Origin: an uncultured Bacteroidales bacterium
Lineage (GTDB): Bacteria > Bacteroidota > Bacteroidia > Bacteroidales > UBA932
Direction of reading: 5' to 3'
Length of the DNA: 18,459 nucleotides
NCBI GenBank assembly: GCA_900544815.1
Contig: UQWT01000043.1
Span: forward strand, 1 to 18,459
Part shown: positions 1 to 7,364 of the stretch, one piece after another
Numbering within the stretch: the first letter of the stretch is position 1
Layout: every line of letters starts with the position of its first letter
Program-made: the position numbers and the translations under genes
Notes under the pieces: generated by a model
What the model saw: only the letters and a program-made list of their open reading frames with translations
Told to the model about the DNA's origin: nothing
The model's database searches: none

Positions 1-665
1 ATATCAAACCCTGCCAAAGCAATAGGCAGAAGCCCTACCGGAGTAAGTACGGAGTATCTGCCGCCTACATTGTCGGGAATAACAAATGTCTTGTAGCCCT
101 CCTTATTCGACATGGTCTTTAGAGCCCCCTTTGATGCGTCTGTAATCGCCACTATCCTATCCTTGGCCATCTTGCAACCCACCTTACTCTCCAACATCTC
201 TCTTAAGAGCCTGAACGCAATTGCAGGCTCGGTTGTAGTGCCCGATTTTGATATTACAACTATGGCAAAACTCTTGTCCTTAAGATAAGCCAACAATTCT
301 GCCATATAGTCTTCACTCATTGTCTGCCCTGCATGTACAATCTGCGGATAAGATCCCGGTGTATATTGCAAAAAACTGTTCTGCAATGCACTGATTATGG
401 CCTTTGCTCCCAAATATGATCCTCCTATTCCAACAACAACAACAACATCAACAGTACCACGCCATTGTTCTACTACCTCCTTGCATCCGGCTATAATAGC
501 CCTGTTGTTTTCATCAAACGGCAGATCCTTCCATCCTAAGAAATCGTTTCCTGCACCGGTCCCACTCAAAACGGTTTTCAGCGATTCGCCGGCTTTTGAA
601 AAATATTCGTCTAATATCTTTGTCCCAACAAAAGGCCTAATAGGTTCAATATTAACTGTTAACAT
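1..665 (-). CDS. pgi: Glucose-6-phosphate isomerase, N-terminal part (cut by window start)
   Basis: Interconverts glucose-6-phosphate and fructose-6-phosphate in cytosolic glycolysis and gluconeogenesis. I translated the minus strand from the ATG at 665-663: 221 codons stay open to the window edge, so the C-terminal half, with the later catalytic residues, lies outside. Visible family motifs are GIGGSYLGAKA (residues 79-89, sugar-phosphate binding SIS fold), SKSGTTTEP (139-147) and VGGRYSVLTPVG (200-211), all hallmark PGI segments. The start is supported by a good ribosome site, GGAGGT at 678-673, seven bases before the ATG, one of the few clear Shine-Dalgarno sequences here. It lies 85 bases downstream of gpsA on the same strand; the gpsA-pgi order is, from memory, also found in Bacteroides. 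Identity is very secure; only the truncation limits it. Confidence 0.96.
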   Translation of the reverse strand, partial: MLTVNIEPIRPFVGTKILDEYFSKAGESLKTVLSGTGAGNDFLGWKDLPFDENNRAIIAGCKEVVEQWRGTVDVVVVVGIGGSYLGAKAIISALQNSFLQYTPGSYPQIVHAGQTMSEDYMAELLAYLKDKSFAIVVISKSGTTTEPAIAFRLLREMLESKVGCKMAKDRIVAITDASKGALKTMSNKEGYKTFVIPDNVGGRYSVLTPVGLLPIALAGFD

Positions 666-750
666 ATTATCTACCTCCAATTAGTTTTTTGATTTTATTT
701 TACATCCTCTTATCCTCGTCCACGGACTTATTCTTGCAAACGGTATGAAT

Positions 751-1764
751 CTAAAAAAGCAGATCCGTAAGTTGCTTTATTACAAAAGGGGGATATTTAT
801 TCTCGTACAAAATCTTATATACCGCATCGGCAATAGGCATGTTAAGTTTGTACTCTCTGTTTATCTCACTCATACACCTGCACGCGTAATACCCTTCGGC
901 CACCATATTCATCTCCATCATGGCACTCTTAACCGAATACCCTTTTCCCACCATATTACCGAATGTCCTGTTTCTGCTGAACTGCGAGTAACCGGTTACC
1001 AGCAGGTCTCCAAGATAGGCAGATGAAGAGACAATACGGGATTTGTCGGGATGCGTAGCATTAATAAAAGATACTAATTCATGGTAGGAGTTTGTCATAA
1101 GCACCGCCATAAAGTTGTCCCCATACCCCAATCCATGGCAGATTCCGGCCGCTACTGCATATATATTCTTAAGAGCCGCCGAGTATTCAACACCATATAT
1201 GTCTGTCCCCGGATTAGTCTTTATGTACTTACATTCAAAGACTTTACAAAGCGCCCTTGCAATCTCTATGTGCTTGCTTGAGAGGGTAAGATAGGACAAC
1301 CGCTCCATTGCAACCTCCTCTGCATGGCACGGACCACTAACAATGCCTATTCTGTCAAACGGTATATTATGCACATCGTGGAAATACTCTGCTACCGTCT
1401 GGTTCTTTTCACCAACAAATCCTTTAATTGCAGATATTATGAATTTTCCCTGTAACGAAACATTTATACTCTCTGCCACCTTCATGAAATATGCAGATGG
1501 AGTACAGAAGAGCAATACATCTGAATTTGAAATAACTTCATTAATATCTGAGCTCATGTTTATGCGTTCAGGATCCAAATATACAGACTGTAGATAATTT
1601 GGATTATGATGCCACTCCTTTATCTTCTCTATATTCTCATCACTCCTTAAATACCAATTTATATAGCTCTGATTATTAAGCAATAACTTCACAAGCGCAG
1701 TTGCCCAACTTCCACTTCCAATCATGCAGTATCTTAACCCGCTTGTCTCAAAAAATGTTTTCAT
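751..1764 (-). CDS. gpsA: Glycerol-3-phosphate dehydrogenase [NAD(P)+]
   Basis: Reduces dihydroxyacetone phosphate to sn-glycerol-3-phosphate, the backbone for phospholipid synthesis, in the cytosol. The protein has 337 residues, the usual size. The N-terminal Rossmann dinucleotide motif reads GSGSWATA (16-23). Later family blocks are SAIKG (111-115), GPCHAEEVA (144-152), the catalytic-lysine region SAALKN with Lys199, GLGYGDN (211-217) and SRNRTFG (263-269), the NADP-contacting Arg-Asn. GPCHAEE instead of the more common GPSFA is a sequence variant I associate with Bacteroidota, not damage. No strong Shine-Dalgarno precedes the ATG. It lies 37 bases after rnhA and 85 bases before pgi, so co-transcription with one or both is likely. 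Confidence 0.96.
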   Translation of the reverse strand: MKTFFETSGLRYCMIGSGSWATALVKLLLNNQSYINWYLRSDENIEKIKEWHHNPNYLQSVYLDPERINMSSDINEVISNSDVLLFCTPSAYFMKVAESINVSLQGKFIISAIKGFVGEKNQTVAEYFHDVHNIPFDRIGIVSGPCHAEEVAMERLSYLTLSSKHIEIARALCKVFECKYIKTNPGTDIYGVEYSAALKNIYAVAAGICHGLGYGDNFMAVLMTNSYHELVSFINATHPDKSRIVSSSAYLGDLLVTGYSQFSRNRTFGNMVGKGYSVKSAMMEMNMVAEGYYACRCMSEINREYKLNMPIADAVYKILYENKYPPFVIKQLTDLLF

Positions 1765-1801
1765 TATTATCTTTAATTATAATCTTCAACAACCAAGTAA
1801 A

Positions 1802-2263
1802 TTATTTTCCCTCATCAGCAAAGCTGTCATCCAACAGATTATTAGTATCCAATGCCGCAGTAACCGCAAGCCTGTCACAAAGTTCATTCTCGGGATGCCC
1901 GGCATGCCCCTTTATCCAATGAAACCTAACATTCTGTCTTGCAGCTGCTTTTATATACCTCTCCCATAAATCCGGGTTCTTCTGCTTATGAAGTCCTTTT
2001 ACCAACCATTTTTTTAGCCACCCCTCCTCTACAGCTTTTACGACATACGATGAATCAGAATAGATATGTACCTCGTTCCCATTCTGTTTAAGTGCCTCCA
2101 ACGCCACAATCACCGCCAACAGCTCCATCCTGTTATTGGTAGTATATTTATACCCTGCACTCAATTCCTTATAATGAGGCCCGCATTTAAGTACAACTCC
2201 ATAACCTCCCGGACCGGGATTGCCTCTCGAAGACCCGTCTGTGTATATTTGAATAACAGCCAT
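1802..2263 (-). CDS. rnhA: Ribonuclease HI
   Basis: Cleaves the RNA strand of RNA-DNA hybrids, removing R-loops and primer RNA. The 153-residue length matches bacterial RNase HI. Catalytic acidic residues align with the family: Asp9 in IYTDGSSRGNPGPGG, Glu47 in TTNNRMELLA, Asp70 in IYSDSSYVV and Asp130 in ELCDRLA, plus the flexible-loop histidine His120 in WIKGHAGHPEN. The basic helix region (LKKWLVKGLHKQ, 83-94) typical of the E. coli-type enzyme is present. A purine-rich GGGAAGGGAA lies about eight bases before the ATG and may serve as ribosome site. It sits 30 bases downstream of pdxA and 37 upstream of gpsA. All catalytic residues are intact, so it should be active. Confidence 0.96.
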   Translation of the reverse strand: MAVIQIYTDGSSRGNPGPGGYGVVLKCGPHYKELSAGYKYTTNNRMELLAVIVALEALKQNGNEVHIYSDSSYVVKAVEEGWLKKWLVKGLHKQKNPDLWERYIKAAARQNVRFHWIKGHAGHPENELCDRLAVTAALDTNNLLDDSFADEGK

Positions 2264-2293
2264 ATTTCTATTCCCTTCCCGACAAGTCCTCTA

Positions 2294-3394
2294 CTACAGT
2301 TTCTCCACCTCTTCATCTATCATAGGAAGTGTAACATCCTTTTGAGGAGTGTCAAATTCCTTTACCTTAAGCACATTTGCGTGAAGCTCATCGTAAAGTT
2401 TCCTGTTTTTGAAAACGTCCACAGCCATATATATTGCGCTAAGCATAGACTGAGGATTTGCCTTGTTTCTTCCGGCAATATCGTATGCGGTTCCATGGTC
2501 AGGAGATGTTCTTACAATAGGCAGGCCTGCCGTAAAGTTTACACCGGCATCAAAAGCAAGAGCCTTAAACGGAATAAGCCCCTGATCGTGGTACATTGCA
2601 AGCACCGCATCATATTTGTATTGTCCGTTTATGCTAAAGAATCCGTCGGGAGGGAATGGGCCGAATGCCATTATACCATCATCCATAGCCTTATCTATTG
2701 CAGGCTTTATAACTCTTATCTCTTCATCTCCCATAAGCCCTTTATCTCCGCAATGGGGATTAAGTCCCAATACTGCAATCTTTGGCTTATCTATGCCGAA
2801 ATCTCTTGACAGAGAGCTGTTCATAATACGTAATTTGCTTAATATAAGCTCCTCTGTAATAGTCTCGGAAACTTTAGACAATGCAATGTGTCCTGTTGCT
2901 ACACCAACCCTCATCTTGTCTGCGCACAAGAACATAAGACCGTCTTTTGCATTAAACTCCTGTATAAGATACTCAGTATGGCCTGCATATTTGAATGTCT
3001 CCAATGTTACGGCACGCTTGTTAAACGGAGCTGTTATTATAATATCCAAATCACCTCTCTTTGCATCTGCAACTGCAGCCTCAAGCGCAACAATTGCCCC
3101 CTGCGCCCCCTCATGCGTACACTCTCCGGGCTCTACATTAAATGTATCCGGAACACAATTTATAATGTTAACACGTTTTGGATGAGCATCTTTTGCTGCT
3201 GTTATGACATTAGTATTAATATTATCTGTTTCGGGAATACGTTTTCTATAAAATCCAAACGCCTTTGACGAACCGTAAACCACCGGAGTACACATCTCCA
3301 ACACTCGCGCATCAGACAACGCCTTTATAATAACCTCATAGCCAATACCATTTGCATCTCCCTGAGTTATACCAATTACAACATTATGTGCCAT
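2294..3394 (-). CDS. pdxA: 4-hydroxythreonine-4-phosphate dehydrogenase (PdxA)
   Basis: Oxidises 4-phosphohydroxy-L-threonine in the DXP-dependent route to pyridoxal 5'-phosphate; the metal-dependent homodimer is cytosolic. The N-terminus IGITQGDANGIGYEV (7-21) is the family signature. Metal ligands are visible as His169 (ATGHIALS), His214 (GLNPHCGD) and His269 (MYHDQG), each offset by +3 from the E. coli ligands His166, His211 and His266. The substrate-contacting pair His139-Thr140 (AGHTEYL) is also kept. The C-terminal block RTSPDHGTAYDIAG (295-308) is conserved. At 366 residues it is about 35 longer than the E. coli enzyme, mainly from an insertion near residues 50-75 and a short tail. It is first in a tight pdxA-rnhA-gpsA run, with a terminator directly upstream isolating it from the LRR fragment. 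Confidence 0.94.
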   Translation of the reverse strand: MAHNVVIGITQGDANGIGYEVIIKALSDARVLEMCTPVVYGSSKAFGFYRKRIPETDNINTNVITAAKDAHPKRVNIINCVPDTFNVEPGECTHEGAQGAIVALEAAVADAKRGDLDIIITAPFNKRAVTLETFKYAGHTEYLIQEFNAKDGLMFLCADKMRVGVATGHIALSKVSETITEELILSKLRIMNSSLSRDFGIDKPKIAVLGLNPHCGDKGLMGDEEIRVIKPAIDKAMDDGIMAFGPFPPDGFFSINGQYKYDAVLAMYHDQGLIPFKALAFDAGVNFTAGLPIVRTSPDHGTAYDIAGRNKANPQSMLSAIYMAVDVFKNRKLYDELHANVLKVKEFDTPQKDVTLPMIDEEVEKL

Positions 3395-3413
3395 ATCTAT
3401 CTATATTACTATA

Positions 3414-3443
3414 CAAAATTTCATTAACCCCGCAAGTTACAAA
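3414..3443 (-). promoter_or_regulatory. Possible Bacteroidota-type promoter for pdxA
   Basis: On the minus strand, TTTG (3443-3440) is followed after 18 bases by AAATTTTG (3421-3414). This resembles the Bacteroides -33 TTTG and -7 TAnnTTTG consensus with one mismatch in the -7 box. It lies between the terminator and the pdxA start, where a promoter is required if the terminator works. Call made by eye in AT-rich DNA, so a chance match is quite possible. Confidence 0.3.
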
Positions 3444-3470
3444 TTTTTCGTCTAAGGTTAAAACAGAGGG

Positions 3471-3504
3471 AAAAAAAGCCGGGCAAAACAACCGGACTTT
3501 TTTT
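3471..3504. terminator. Bidirectional rho-independent terminator between LRR fragment and pdxA
   Basis: An A7-GCCGG arm (3471-3482) pairs with CCGG-A-C-T7 (3492-3504) around a 9-base loop, with one bulged A. Seven A's on one side and seven T's on the other make it usable in both directions. It begins seven bases after the stop codon of the LRR fragment on the minus strand, so it probably ended that gene's transcript. Confidence 0.8.
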
Positions 3505-3510
3505 GACACC

Positions 3511-3894
3511 CTAATCCTTGTATTCAATAACGGTATTTTCATGAATGAATGACTCAAATCGGTCTACAGTAATATAATTTATTACCCATCCCGTCTTAAG
3601 GTACAGTGTTTTAAGAGACTCCATACGGCACGATAAAGGCATTTCGTTTTTACCGCATCCTATAGCAGTCCTGCTTAGATCCAATTTTGTCAAATGATTA
3701 CTTTCGCAGTTCAAATATTCTGAATAATCCAACCATGTAATATTTGTATTTTTGCTTAAATCTAAAACTAAATTATAGTTTCCGCGACAATTCAACTTTT
3801 TAAGTGCTGTATTGTGGCTTAAATCCAAAGTTTCTATCTCATTACCCAAACAATACAGACCTGCCGTTCTCCGTAACTGTTTTGGTGTCTGCAC
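3511..3894 (-). pseudogene. C-terminal fragment of a Bacteroidales leucine-rich-repeat protein
   Basis: The open frame from a GTG (3894-3892) gives 127 residues. They contain degenerate Bacteroidales LRR units: IETLDLSHNTALKKLNC, LVLDLSKNTNITWLD, LTKLDLSRTAI, then ESLKTLYLKTGW and an end, ENTVIEYKD, like the usual C-terminal cap of this family. Intact members are normally secreted or surface proteins with a signal peptide, an N-terminal domain and many repeats. Here there is no signal peptide, no ribosome site, and the first ~11 residues do not look like LRR; the frame is closed by a stop at 3921-3919. The DNA just upstream stays open in another frame (through GADTKTVTENG), consistent with a frameshift. 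A terminator seven bases after the stop suggests a once-complete transcription unit. I infer a decayed or truncated accessory gene. A short cytosolic LRR protein is possible but less likely. Confidence 0.6.
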
Positions 3895-3987
3895 CGGTTG
3901 CTGCCACGCCAGCCCATTTCAACCCCATTCCCAATCGGCTCCGTAGATTTGGCGTTAGCCTCTCTTTACTCTCTTTACCATCAAATG

Positions 3988-4011
3988 GCCAAAGCCAATG
4001 CCAATGCCAAA
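3988..4011. repeat. Four-unit GCCAAW hexamer repeat beside the nfo stop
   Basis: GCCAAA-GCCAAT-GCCAAT-GCCAAA on the plus strand, ending two bases before the TAA of nfo (4016-4014). Read on the minus strand in frame with nfo after its stop it would give an Ala-Leu run ending in TGA. It sits at the junction between nfo and the LRR debris. Confidence 0.7.
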
Positions 4012-4013
4012 GC

Positions 4014-4868
4014 TTATTCGGTGAACGAGCGAAGCATTGCAATCTCCTCCGCCCAAATGGCAGTATCCGGAGTCTCCAACACCAACGGAATGCCGTTAAA
4101 ACGGTCATCCTGCATTATCATCTTGAACGGAGTAATGCCTATAACACCTTTACCTATACTTTCATGACGGTCTACATGACTGCCAAGCCCTTTCTTTGAG
4201 TCATTGATGTGCATACCCTTAAGGTAATTGAACCCAACCACCTCATTGAATCTTTCAAATACATCTTTAAAGCCATCCTCTGTTGAGATGTCATAACCCG
4301 CTGCAAAAGAATGCGCTGTGTCTATACACACACCAACGCGGCTCTTATCTTCCACTTTATCTATTATAGCAGCAAGGTGCTCAAATTCATAGCCCAAGTT
4401 GCTTCCCTGCCCTGCAGTATTTTCAATAACCGCTGTAACGCCATTAGTCTTGTCCAATGCAATGTTTATAGACTCTGCAATTGTTTTAAGACACTCATCA
4501 ACAGAAACCTCTTTTAGAGTACTGCCGGGGTGGAAGTTAAGATAGACTAACCCTAACTGCTCGCACCTATTCATCTCATCTAAAAAAGCCTCTCGCGATT
4601 TCTGCAAACCATCTGCCTTTGGGCTGCCAAGGTTAATAAGATAGCTGTCGTGAGGCAGAATCTGATACGGAGAGAACCCATGCTTGTTACATTCCTCCTT
4701 AAATTTTTCAATATCTTTCTCTGCAAGCGGAGTATCTGTCCACCTCATCTGGTTCTTTGTAAACAGGGCAAAGGCATTGGCGCCAATGGCCACAGCATTT
4801 GCTACCGCTTTATACACCCCGCCGGATGCACTTACGTGTGCTCCTATATATTTGACATTCTTCTTCAT
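4014..4868 (-). CDS. nfo: Endonuclease IV (AP endonuclease)
   Basis: Zinc-dependent apurinic/apyrimidinic endonuclease that nicks 5' of abasic sites in base-excision repair. The 284-residue protein opens with YIGAHVSASGGV (7-18), the family start. All nine residues matching the trinuclear zinc ligands of E. coli Nfo are present with a constant +4 offset: His73, His113, Glu149, Asp183, His186, His220, Asp233, His235 and Glu265. They fall in LPHDSYL, LNFHPGS, VIENTAGQG, CIDTAHSFAAGYD, MHINDSK, HVDRHESIG and LVLETPD. It should be fully active. A weak GGTGAT lies five bases before the ATG. A candidate promoter lies in the 88-base gap behind recG, so it may be transcribed on its own. No terminator is obvious after its stop; the transcript may run into the LRR fragment. 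Confidence 0.97.
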   Translation of the reverse strand: MKKNVKYIGAHVSASGGVYKAVANAVAIGANAFALFTKNQMRWTDTPLAEKDIEKFKEECNKHGFSPYQILPHDSYLINLGSPKADGLQKSREAFLDEMNRCEQLGLVYLNFHPGSTLKEVSVDECLKTIAESINIALDKTNGVTAVIENTAGQGSNLGYEFEHLAAIIDKVEDKSRVGVCIDTAHSFAAGYDISTEDGFKDVFERFNEVVGFNYLKGMHINDSKKGLGSHVDRHESIGKGVIGITPFKMIMQDDRFNGIPLVLETPDTAIWAEEIAMLRSFTE

Positions 4869-4905
4869 TGTATATCACCAATTTTTAAGATCGTAAAAAT
4901 TTTCC

Positions 4906-4933
4906 TAAAGATAAGCAATAATCGCTGTACAAA
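4906..4933 (-). promoter_or_regulatory. Possible promoter for nfo
   Basis: Minus-strand TTTG (4933-4930) precedes TATCTTTA (4913-4906), which matches seven of eight positions of the Bacteroides -7 consensus TAnnTTTG. The 16-base spacing is shorter than the usual 19 or so. It would give a short 5' leader of about 30 bases for nfo. Identified by eye only. Confidence 0.35.
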
Positions 4934-4956
4934 AAATAATTCCGTAAAAATGCCTT

Positions 4957-7086
4957 CTAACTGATCACAGAAAAATCCACACACTCCCGCCCCTCACGTC
5001 TCATAGCCTCCAAGCTCTGCTGCAAAATTCTATTTTGAGGCAATTGCAAACCGGGATCCACATCCAAAACCTCCTGCGCAGCAACCCTTGCCGTCTCCAA
5101 GATCTGTGAATCTTTGGACAGGTTTGCAATACGCAGATCCACAGCCAACCCGCTTTGGGCTGTACCCTCCAAGTCCCCGGGGCCACGCATCCTAAGATCT
5201 TCCTCTGCCAACTCAAAACCATCACTTGTCCGGCACATAAGATCTATCCTCTGCCTGCTCTCATTACTTATTTTATAACCTGTCATGAGAATACAGAATG
5301 CCTCATCGGACCCTCTGCCAACTCTTCCCCTAAGCTGGTGCAGCTGGCTTAGGCCAAATCTTTCCGCACTCTCTATTATCATTACAGATGCATTAGGCAC
5401 ATCAACCCCCACCTCTATAACAGATGTGGCAACTAAAATGTGCGCCTTACCACTTGCAAACAGATTCATATCATACTGCTTGTCCTCGTTCTTCTGCTGT
5501 CCGTGCACCACCGCCGTAACATAATCAGGAGCCTTAAACTCCTCAATTATACGTCCATAACCCTCCTGAAGATTCTTGTAATCCATCTTCTCACTCTCTT
5601 TAATGAGCGGGTACACCACAAACACCTGTCTCCCCTTTGCAATCTCACGCCTCATAAAATCGTACACCCTCTTGCGTCCGCTCTCTGTCACATGAATTGT
5701 TTTTACAGGCTTTCTTCCCGGTGGAAGCTCGTCAATTACAGACACATCCAAATCTCCGTACAGAGTCATTGCAAGCGTTCTGGGGATAGGTGTAGCCGTC
5801 ATCACCAAGATATGCGGTGGTATACTGTTCTTCCGCCACAACTTAGACCTCTGCTCAACTCCAAACCTGTGCTGCTCATCTATGACCGCCAATCCAAGAT
5901 TTTTAAACTCCACCGTATCCTCCAAAAGGGCATGAGTACCAATGAGTACCTTTAACGAACCATCTGCAACCCGCGGCAATATCTCTTTTCTCTCTTTTGT
6001 TTTTGTGCTTCCACTCAATAACGCACACTCTATCCCTGCTGCTGCAAGAGTTTTTGAAATCCCCTTGTAATGCTGCTGTGCAAGTACCTCTGTTGGTGCC
6101 ATTATGCATGCCTGATAGCCATTGTCTACAGCCATAAGGATAGAAAATATTGCAACCATGGTCTTTCCGCTGCCAACATCACCCTGCAGAAGTCTGTTCA
6201 TCTGCCGTCCGCTGCGCGTATCTTTTCTTATCTCCTTTATTACCTTTTTCTGCGCACCGGTAAGAGGAAAAGGAAGCGAATTGTAACATGCGTTAAAGGC
6301 ATCACCTATCTTATTGAACATTATACCGTTGTCTGCCCTCATCCTCACAACCTTCTGCTTTAGCAGCCCAAGTTGCAGAAAGAAGAGCTCCTCAAATTTA
6401 AGCCTGTACTGCGCTCGTTGCAAAAGCTGCTGGTTCTGCGGAAAATGAATATTCTTAACAGCCTCCTTTAAGGGGCATAGGAATCTCTCTTTGAGTATTT
6501 TGTCGGGAAGCGTCTCATTAATACCATTGCCGTACTTTTCAAGCGCCGACGCCATAAACTTGGAAAAGACCTTGTTGCCTATCCCGGCATTTTTAAGCTT
6601 TTCCGTGCTTGAGTAGACCCCCATCATTGTACTGCCTCCGTACATGGTCTCCTCAGAGGCTTTTGTGACCTCGGGGTGAACCATATTATAGATACCGTTA
6701 AACTCAGACGGTTTGCCAAAGACAACATACTCCTCCCCTATCTTCAGCTTCTCCTCCATCCATTTTATTCCCTTAAAGAATACTAATTCTATGCTACCGG
6801 TACTGTCCTTTAAAATGGCTGTAAGCCGCTTGTTCTTTGGGGTGTCTCCCATAATGGATTTGCTTATGAGCTTGCCTCTGAGTTGCACATATGCAAGTGT
6901 AGATTCAAGCTCCCGCACTGTGTACACCTTGCTTTTGTCTACATATCTGAACGGTGCAAAATAAAGCAGATCGCGGCACGTGGCAATGCCAAGCTCCTTC
7001 TCCAAAAGCTCTGCTCTCTTTGGCCCTATACCGGGCAGAAATTTCACCGGTGTCTGCAACAAATCCGTCATATTGCAAACATACAT
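4957..7086 (-). CDS. recG: ATP-dependent DNA helicase RecG
   Basis: Double-stranded DNA translocase that remodels stalled replication forks and branch-migrates Holliday junctions. The protein has 709 residues, close to the usual 690-700. The N-terminal wedge region with the OB fold covers about 1-270: LPGIGPKRAELLEKELGI at 17-34, YVQLRGKL near 66-73 and the VFFKGIKWM strand. The superfamily 2 helicase core follows: LTGAQKKVIKEI, Walker A GDVGSGKT (302-309), the DEQH box (403-406) in VIDEQHRFGVEQR, TATPIPRT (430-437), then helicase C with VATSVIEVGVDVPNA and HQLRGRVGRG. The C-terminal TRG-like wedge follows with LRMRGPGDLEGTAQSG. The start is uncertain: ATG at 7086 or at 7071 (MTDLLQTP), neither with a clear ribosome site; the latter gives a terminus more like its relatives. 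It is followed by nfo after 88 bases, grouping two DNA-repair genes. Confidence 0.97.
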   Translation of the reverse strand: MYVCNMTDLLQTPVKFLPGIGPKRAELLEKELGIATCRDLLYFAPFRYVDKSKVYTVRELESTLAYVQLRGKLISKSIMGDTPKNKRLTAILKDSTGSIELVFFKGIKWMEEKLKIGEEYVVFGKPSEFNGIYNMVHPEVTKASEETMYGGSTMMGVYSSTEKLKNAGIGNKVFSKFMASALEKYGNGINETLPDKILKERFLCPLKEAVKNIHFPQNQQLLQRAQYRLKFEELFFLQLGLLKQKVVRMRADNGIMFNKIGDAFNACYNSLPFPLTGAQKKVIKEIRKDTRSGRQMNRLLQGDVGSGKTMVAIFSILMAVDNGYQACIMAPTEVLAQQHYKGISKTLAAAGIECALLSGSTKTKERKEILPRVADGSLKVLIGTHALLEDTVEFKNLGLAVIDEQHRFGVEQRSKLWRKNSIPPHILVMTATPIPRTLAMTLYGDLDVSVIDELPPGRKPVKTIHVTESGRKRVYDFMRREIAKGRQVFVVYPLIKESEKMDYKNLQEGYGRIIEEFKAPDYVTAVVHGQQKNEDKQYDMNLFASGKAHILVATSVIEVGVDVPNASVMIIESAERFGLSQLHQLRGRVGRGSDEAFCILMTGYKISNESRQRIDLMCRTSDGFELAEEDLRMRGPGDLEGTAQSGLAVDLRIANLSKDSQILETARVAAQEVLDVDPGLQLPQNRILQQSLEAMRREGRECVDFSVIS

Positions 7087-7096
7087 AAAATCTGTT

Positions 7097-7210
7097 TTGC
7101 TACCAAAAGTGCAGAGAATTAGAGCTCAAATTTTCTACCATACAAGTTATTTATCCACATAGCAAATAATTTGACTACTAAGGCTACTATTTCATGCTGT
7201 TGCTACCAAA
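7097..7210. repeat. Spaced 11-bp direct repeat TTGCTACCAAA upstream of recG
   Basis: Perfect copies of TTGCTACCAAA lie at 7097-7107 and 7200-7210, with a looser version (TTTTCTACCATA) near 7131-7142. Read on the minus strand (TTTGGTAGCAA) they lie upstream of the recG start. They could be regulator sites or chance; no known motif is recognised. Confidence 0.4.
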
Positions 7211-7241
7211 TCAGTATTACAAATAATTAAAGAAGAAAGAT

Positions 7242-7315
7242 ATGAGAAACTATATATTATGCGCCTTATATTATGCGCCTTATGCCTATTGATATTTGGA
7301 TGTAAAATAAGATGA
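7242..7315 (+). pseudogene. Remnant of a lipoprotein signal peptide broken by a 14-bp duplication
   Basis: The ATG at 7242 follows a purine-rich AAAGAAGAAAGAT. As it stands the frame stops at 7290. Removing one copy of the 14-bp tandem repeat (7267-7280) restores MRNYILCALCLLIFGCKIR, which looks like a lipoprotein signal peptide: a charged Arg, a hydrophobic stretch and a lipobox LIFGC. It stops at 7313-7315, inside the following hairpin. The mature part of the protein is absent. I infer the 5' stump of a decayed lipoprotein gene. At this length a chance match cannot be excluded. Confidence 0.3.
7253..7280. repeat. Perfect 14-bp tandem duplication
   Basis: TATATTATGCGCCT at 7253-7266 is repeated exactly at 7267-7280 with no spacer, and the following TATGCC resembles the repeat start again. 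Fourteen is not a multiple of three, so the duplication shifts any frame through it. Likely a slippage event. Confidence 0.9.
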
Positions 7316-7340
7316 GGTGGCTAAAAAGTCACCTCATCTT
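7309..7340. terminator. Hairpin terminator of the susC-susD-thioredoxin operon
   Basis: Arms of 14 bases (7309-7322 and 7327-7340) pair with a single G-T wobble around an AAAA loop. It lies 24 bases beyond the stop codon of the last operon gene on the minus strand and is followed there by ATTTTA, a short T-rich tract. The strong stem and position support termination; the weak T-tract makes the mechanism less certain. Confidence 0.7.
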
Positions 7341-7364
7341 CCAAATAATCAACTTTATAAAAAC

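Noticed and set aside
666..750. Promoter for pgi in the gpsA-pgi gap
   Set aside because: A TTTG is present on the minus strand but no TAnnTTTG-like box lies at the right distance; pgi may simply be co-transcribed with gpsA.
2066..2809. A 247-codon plus-strand open frame opposite rnhA and pdxA
   Set aside because: It lies antisense to two genes with complete catalytic motifs, and its translation has Cys/His/Ile-rich composition without any recognisable domain. It is a shadow frame.
2616..3185. A 189-codon plus-strand open frame opposite pdxA
   Set aside because: Wholly antisense to pdxA, which has all metal ligands; serine- and proline-rich translation with no motif.
3842..4108. An 88-codon minus-strand frame bridging the nfo end and the LRR fragment
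   Set aside because: Its first part overlaps the nfo C-terminus out of frame with Trp/Arg-rich shadow composition. Only the last stretch (GADTKTVTENG) might be old coding sequence, so it is treated as part of the LRR debris and not as a gene.
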